DNA of 64,000 nucleotides, taken from Chryseotalea sanaruensis (lineage in GTDB: Bacteria; Bacteroidota; Bacteroidia; Cytophagales; Cyclobacteriaceae). Shown one piece after another: positions 60,813 to 64,000 of this stretch (position 1 is its first letter; each line of letters begins with the position of its first letter). The DNA lies in NCBI RefSeq assembly GCF_003990915.1, contig NZ_BHXQ01000003.1, positions 62,001 through 126,000 of the forward strand, in the 5' to 3' direction. A model generated the notes under the pieces. That model made no database searches. It was not told the DNA's origin and was given only the letters and a program-made list of their open reading frames with translations. A program made the translations under genes and the position numbers.

Positions 60813-62096
60813 ATGGATTTAGCTGTAAAAAATAATTTACTTGAAAACATCGCTGTCCCCAGTGATGGTACGAGTGCTATACGCCATCAGGCGCTGTATT
60901 CGCTTCACTCACTTGGTTTGCCTACTTCTAAAACAGAGGAATACAAGCATACTGCCATAAGTCGTTTGTTAGAAAAGAATTTTCAGAGCCTGGCTGTAAG
61001 TACAAGTAAAGGTAATGTTGTTGCTGATACATTCCGTATACAGAATTTAGATGCGCATGTATTAGTATTCATCAATGGTGAGTTTGATCAAGCACAATCT
61101 TCGTTCTCTACTAAAGAGCTTAACATTCAACCATTAGCGGTTGCACTTGCTGAACGTAAAGAAATTGTTGAGAAATACTTTAGTAAACTGGCTGACACCA
61201 AAGCTGATGCTTTTGTTTCACTCAACACTGCCACTTGGAATAATGGCTTGTTGATTGAAATAAAGAATAATGTTCAGGTTACAAAACCGATCCTGATTCA
61301 CCAGATCAACGATGCCAGCAAAAGCAAAATAATTACAGCTTCACGCAACCTTATACTTGTGGGTAAAAGCAGCGAGGTTAGCATTATTGAAAAATATGAT
61401 TCTATCGGTGAAGCCAATTTTTCTACTACCGTTAACGAAGTTTTCGTAGCAGAAAATGCAGGACTAACCTATACACTCATCCAGAATGATGGTGGTCAGC
61501 GTTATCAGTTTAACCACACCAGCATACAGCAAGAAAGCAACAGCCGTGTTAACTGCTTTACACTTTCATTAAATGGTAAAGCAATTCGCAATAATTTACA
61601 GCTTTCGCTGGATGGTGAAGGCATCGACTCGCACATGTATGGTTTATACCTTCTTACAGGCGATACATTGGCCGATAACCACACCGTTGCAGATCACCGT
61701 AAACCAAACTCCATTAGCAATGAGCTGTATAAAGGTGTAATGGATGGCAACTCGAAAGGCGTATTTAATGGAAAGATTTATGTTCGCCCGCAGGCACAAA
61801 AAACAAATGCATTTCAGTCGAATAGGAATATTTTATTATCCGATAAAGCGACTGTTAACACCAAACCTCAGTTAGAGATTTGGGCGGATGACGTGAAGTG
61901 CTCGCACGGCTGTACTTCCGGGCAACTAGATGAAGAAGCGCTCTTTTATATGCAGTCAAGAGGAATATCAAAAGATTCAGCACGTGCATTTCTACTATAT
62001 GCTTATGCAGGTGAAGTCATCGAAAAAATCAGTAACGAAACACTTCGCAACTATATTGATAATTTAGTCAGCGAACGCTTACATAAAAACTTTTAA
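60813..62096 (+). CDS. sufD: SufD, Fe-S assembly protein
   Basis: A 427-residue SufD: LPTSKTEEYKHTAISRLLEKNF at the start, a long beta-helix middle (NHTSIQQESNSRVNCFTLSLNGKAIRNNL, in parts), then TNAFQSNRNILLSDKATVNTKPQLEIWADDVKCSHGCTSGQLDEEALFYMQSRGI (in parts) with the conserved His and Cys. It partners SufB in the SufBC2D complex. It starts 9 bp after sufC. Confidence 0.97.
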   Translation: MDLAVKNNLLENIAVPSDGTSAIRHQALYSLHSLGLPTSKTEEYKHTAISRLLEKNFQSLAVSTSKGNVVADTFRIQNLDAHVLVFINGEFDQAQSSFSTKELNIQPLAVALAERKEIVEKYFSKLADTKADAFVSLNTATWNNGLLIEIKNNVQVTKPILIHQINDASKSKIITASRNLILVGKSSEVSIIEKYDSIGEANFSTTVNEVFVAENAGLTYTLIQNDGGQRYQFNHTSIQQESNSRVNCFTLSLNGKAIRNNLQLSLDGEGIDSHMYGLYLLTGDTLADNHTVADHRKPNSISNELYKGVMDGNSKGVFNGKIYVRPQAQKTNAFQSNRNILLSDKATVNTKPQLEIWADDVKCSHGCTSGQLDEEALFYMQSRGISKDSARAFLLYAYAGEVIEKISNETLRNYIDNLVSERLHKNF

Positions 62097-62097
62097 C

Positions 62098-63339
62098 ATG
62101 ATTGGTAGCAGGTTGCTTACGGAGTTGGATATTGCCAGGTTAAGAGAGCAGTTTCCTGTATTAAATCAACAGGTAAACGGACGCGACCTGGTTTATCTTG
62201 ACAATGCAGCTACCAGCCAAAAGCCACGTGCTGTTATTAATGCATTGGTTGACTATTACACAGGTTACAATGCGAATATCCACCGTGGTATTCACACTTT
62301 GGCAGAAAAAGCAACAAAGACTTACGAGCAAACAAGAGAAACAGCCAAGCAATTCATTAATGCTGCTACTACTGAAGAAATCATTTTCACCAGAGGTGTA
62401 ACGGAAGGTATTAATCTGGTAGCCTCTTCTTATGCAAAAGTTTTCCTAACAAAAGGAGATGAAATTATTATCTCTGGTTTAGAACATCACTCTAACATTG
62501 TTCCCTGGCAATTGGCTTGCGGATCGAACGGTGCTTCAATTAAAGTTATTCCTGTAAAGGATAATGGCACACTGGATATAGAAGCTTACAAAGCATTGCT
62601 TTCCAACAAGACAAAGCTTGTAGCCGTTAACCATGCTTCTAACAGTCTTGGTACTATCAATCCTGTTAAGGAAATTATAGACCTCGCACACGAAGTTGGC
62701 GCTGTAGTTCTCATTGATGGTGCTCAATCTGGTGCGCATCTTCCAATAGATGTACAGGCGCTTGATTGTGATTTTTATTGTCTTTCAGCGCATAAAATGT
62801 ACGGCCCTACTGGTACAGGCATCTTATATGGTAAGAAAGCCTTACTTGAAAAAATGCCACCCTATCATGGTGGTGGTGAAATGATCAAAGAAGTAAGTTT
62901 CGAAAAAACGACTTACAACGATCTTCCTTATAAATTTGAAGCAGGCACACCTAACATTGCCGATGTAGTCGCCTTTCATTATGCCATGACTTTCATTTTA
63001 GAAACAGGTCGTGAAGTAATGGCGGCACATGAACATGATTTACTTGTTTATGCCACAGAGCGCATCAGTCAATTAAAGGGTGTAAAAATATATGGCACAG
63101 GTGCTGAGAAGTTAAGTGTTGTTTCCTTCACAGTGGATGGCATTCATCCTTTTGATATTGGTCAGATGCTGGATGCGAGAGGCATAGCAGTTCGAACTGG
63201 ACATCATTGCACACAACCGTTGATGGATCGCTTTAAAATTGAAGGAACTGTAAGAGCTTCTTTTGCTATTTATAACACCAGAAAAGAAGTAGATCAATTG
63301 GTAGAAGCTTTAGAACGCGTTATCAATTTCATGAAATGA
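62098..63339 (+). CDS. sufS: SufS, cysteine desulfurase
   Basis: A 413-residue class II PLP desulfurase. NAATSQKPRAVINAL, EIIISGLEHHSNIVPWQLAC, the PLP Lys K233 in SAHKMYGPTGTG, and catalytic C371 in RTGHHCTQPLM. It removes sulfur from cysteine as a persulfide and passes it to SufE for SufB. It abuts the sufD stop and overlaps sufE by four bases. Confidence 0.98.
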   Translation: MIGSRLLTELDIARLREQFPVLNQQVNGRDLVYLDNAATSQKPRAVINALVDYYTGYNANIHRGIHTLAEKATKTYEQTRETAKQFINAATTEEIIFTRGVTEGINLVASSYAKVFLTKGDEIIISGLEHHSNIVPWQLACGSNGASIKVIPVKDNGTLDIEAYKALLSNKTKLVAVNHASNSLGTINPVKEIIDLAHEVGAVVLIDGAQSGAHLPIDVQALDCDFYCLSAHKMYGPTGTGILYGKKALLEKMPPYHGGGEMIKEVSFEKTTYNDLPYKFEAGTPNIADVVAFHYAMTFILETGREVMAAHEHDLLVYATERISQLKGVKIYGTGAEKLSVVSFTVDGIHPFDIGQMLDARGIAVRTGHHCTQPLMDRFKIEGTVRASFAIYNTRKEVDQLVEALERVINFMK

Positions 63340-63770
63340 GTTTAAACGAAGTTCAAGACGAAATTATCAGTGAGTTCTCTTTATTGGATGGAGACATGGA
63401 AATGACTGTCTTCTACATTATGGAACTAGGGCAGAAATTAAAAGAGATGCCTGAGACGCAAAAAACTGAAGATAACATTGTAAAAGGTTGCCAATCGAAG
63501 GTGTGGTTAACTGCTGATCTGCAAAATGATAAACTTTATTTTGAAGCGGATAGCAATACAGCCATCACTAAAGGTTTGGTAAGTCTTTTAGTTAGAATAT
63601 TTAACGGTCAGTCTGCAGATACTATTTTAAATGCTGACCTCTACTTTATGCATAAAATAGGCATGGAACGATTTATTGGAACACAACGTTCTAATGGTTT
63701 CGCATCTATGGTAAAGCAAATGAAGCTTTATGCACTTGCCTTTAAAACCAAAATAGAAGCAGGAAAATGA
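63336..63770 (+). CDS. sufE: SufE, sulfur-acceptor protein
   Basis: A 144-residue SufE: QDEIISEFSLLDGDMEMTVFYIMELGQKL (in parts), acceptor C52 in VKGCQSKVWL, SLLVRIFNGQSADTIL. It takes persulfide sulfur from SufS and raises its activity. The ATGA overlap with sufS suggests coupled translation, and the next gene starts inside its stop. Confidence 0.97.
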   Translation: MSLNEVQDEIISEFSLLDGDMEMTVFYIMELGQKLKEMPETQKTEDNIVKGCQSKVWLTADLQNDKLYFEADSNTAITKGLVSLLVRIFNGQSADTILNADLYFMHKIGMERFIGTQRSNGFASMVKQMKLYALAFKTKIEAGK

Positions 63771-64000
63771 GTGAACAAAGTAATACAAGTCAAACATTAG
63801 AAAGCGCAACAGTACCAAACTTACGTGATCAGGTATTGGCTGCCATTAAAAATGTTTACGACCCTGAAATTCCTGTAGATATTTATGAACTGGGGTTGAT
63901 TTATGAAATCAATATCTACCCTATCAATAATGTGCATGTGCTCATGACGTTAACATCTCCCTCCTGCCCTTCTGCCGAGCAAATACCTGGTGAAGTAGAG
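63767..64000 (+). CDS. SufT/MIP18-type (DUF59) Fe-S assembly factor, partial
   Basis: The frame from ATG 63767 overlaps the sufE stop and runs off the right edge after 78 codons. It reads LRDQVLAAIKNVYDPEIPVDIYELGLIYEINI and LTSPSCPSAEQIPGEVE, the DUF59 signature with DPEIP and the conserved Cys of SPSCP. In suf operons this domain (SufT/MIP18) helps mature Fe-S proteins. The C-terminus is not visible, so fusion to another domain cannot be excluded. Confidence 0.9.
   Translation, partial: MSEQSNTSQTLESATVPNLRDQVLAAIKNVYDPEIPVDIYELGLIYEINIYPINNVHVLMTLTSPSCPSAEQIPGEVE

Overview
The window looks like chromosomal DNA of a Bacteroidota bacterium, most likely order Cytophagales. The base composition is AT-rich and start codons lack Shine-Dalgarno motifs. 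Several genes carry the Bacteroidota promoter signature TTTG-N(17-20)-TAnnTTTG; the best cases lie upstream of ahcY, the RRM gene and the ArsR gene. The gene content also fits: a BatA-type membrane protein, SprB-like repeats, a propeller-type LytS kinase with a LytTR regulator, an exported TPR-CHAT protein, a CarboxypepD_reg-thioredoxin fusion, and DUF6249 and DUF6326 proteins. I saw no insertion sequence, CRISPR array or prophage.

Layout. 1-4.9 kb: the N-terminal part of a BatA/VWA protein (runs off the left edge), a short SSB, a zinc-ribbon protein, a NUMOD4-HNH endonuclease, an exported beta-rich protein and a CDF-like cation transporter. 4.9-9.5 kb: a giant exported TPR-CHAT protease-like protein followed by a low-molecular-weight phosphatase-like protein. 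9.6-15.7 kb: small accessory genes (thioredoxin, YkgJ-type cysteine cluster, MGMT-like and RibD/DHFR-like proteins, an HMA-like protein, lipoproteins, a WYL regulator, a SprB-repeat/cytochrome protein). 15.7-23.2 kb: a CHASE3/PAS kinase, a coiled-coil membrane protein, a phosphoesterase, a TPR protein, an OmpA/SPOR-like protein, a glycosyltransferase and an NTF2-like protein. 23.3-40.5 kb: mostly housekeeping genes (tsaC, pfkA, pgk, LytS/LytTR pair, RRM protein, SLC13 carrier, ECF sigma with a candidate anti-sigma, ahcY, DsbA-like, birA, rsfS, ftsH). 40.5-46.7 kb: an accessory block with a lipoprotein, a multi-TM protein, a NarL-type two-component pair, then a degenerate Nudix protein and a DUF2589 module of three related proteins plus a zinc ribbon. 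46.8-57.6 kb: a lipoprotein remnant, HAD, rlmF, Crp/Fnr with DUF6326, an ArsR-SRPBCC/VOC-DoxX-DUF1801 cluster, a thioredoxin fusion, TerB-like, TolB-like and fadD genes. 57.6-57.85 kb: a structured RNA with tRNA-like ends, an intrinsic terminator and a very long insert. 58-64 kb: an Lrp/AsnC regulator and the suf operon sufB-C-D-S-E plus a partial SufT/MIP18-like gene, with a seven-copy heptamer repeat between sufB and sufC.

The two items most likely to be undescribed are the DUF2589 module at 43.7-46.7 kb, sitting directly downstream of a two-component system, and the 153-nt tRNA-Leu-like RNA at 57680-57832. Both are read from sequence alone, and their functions are unknown.
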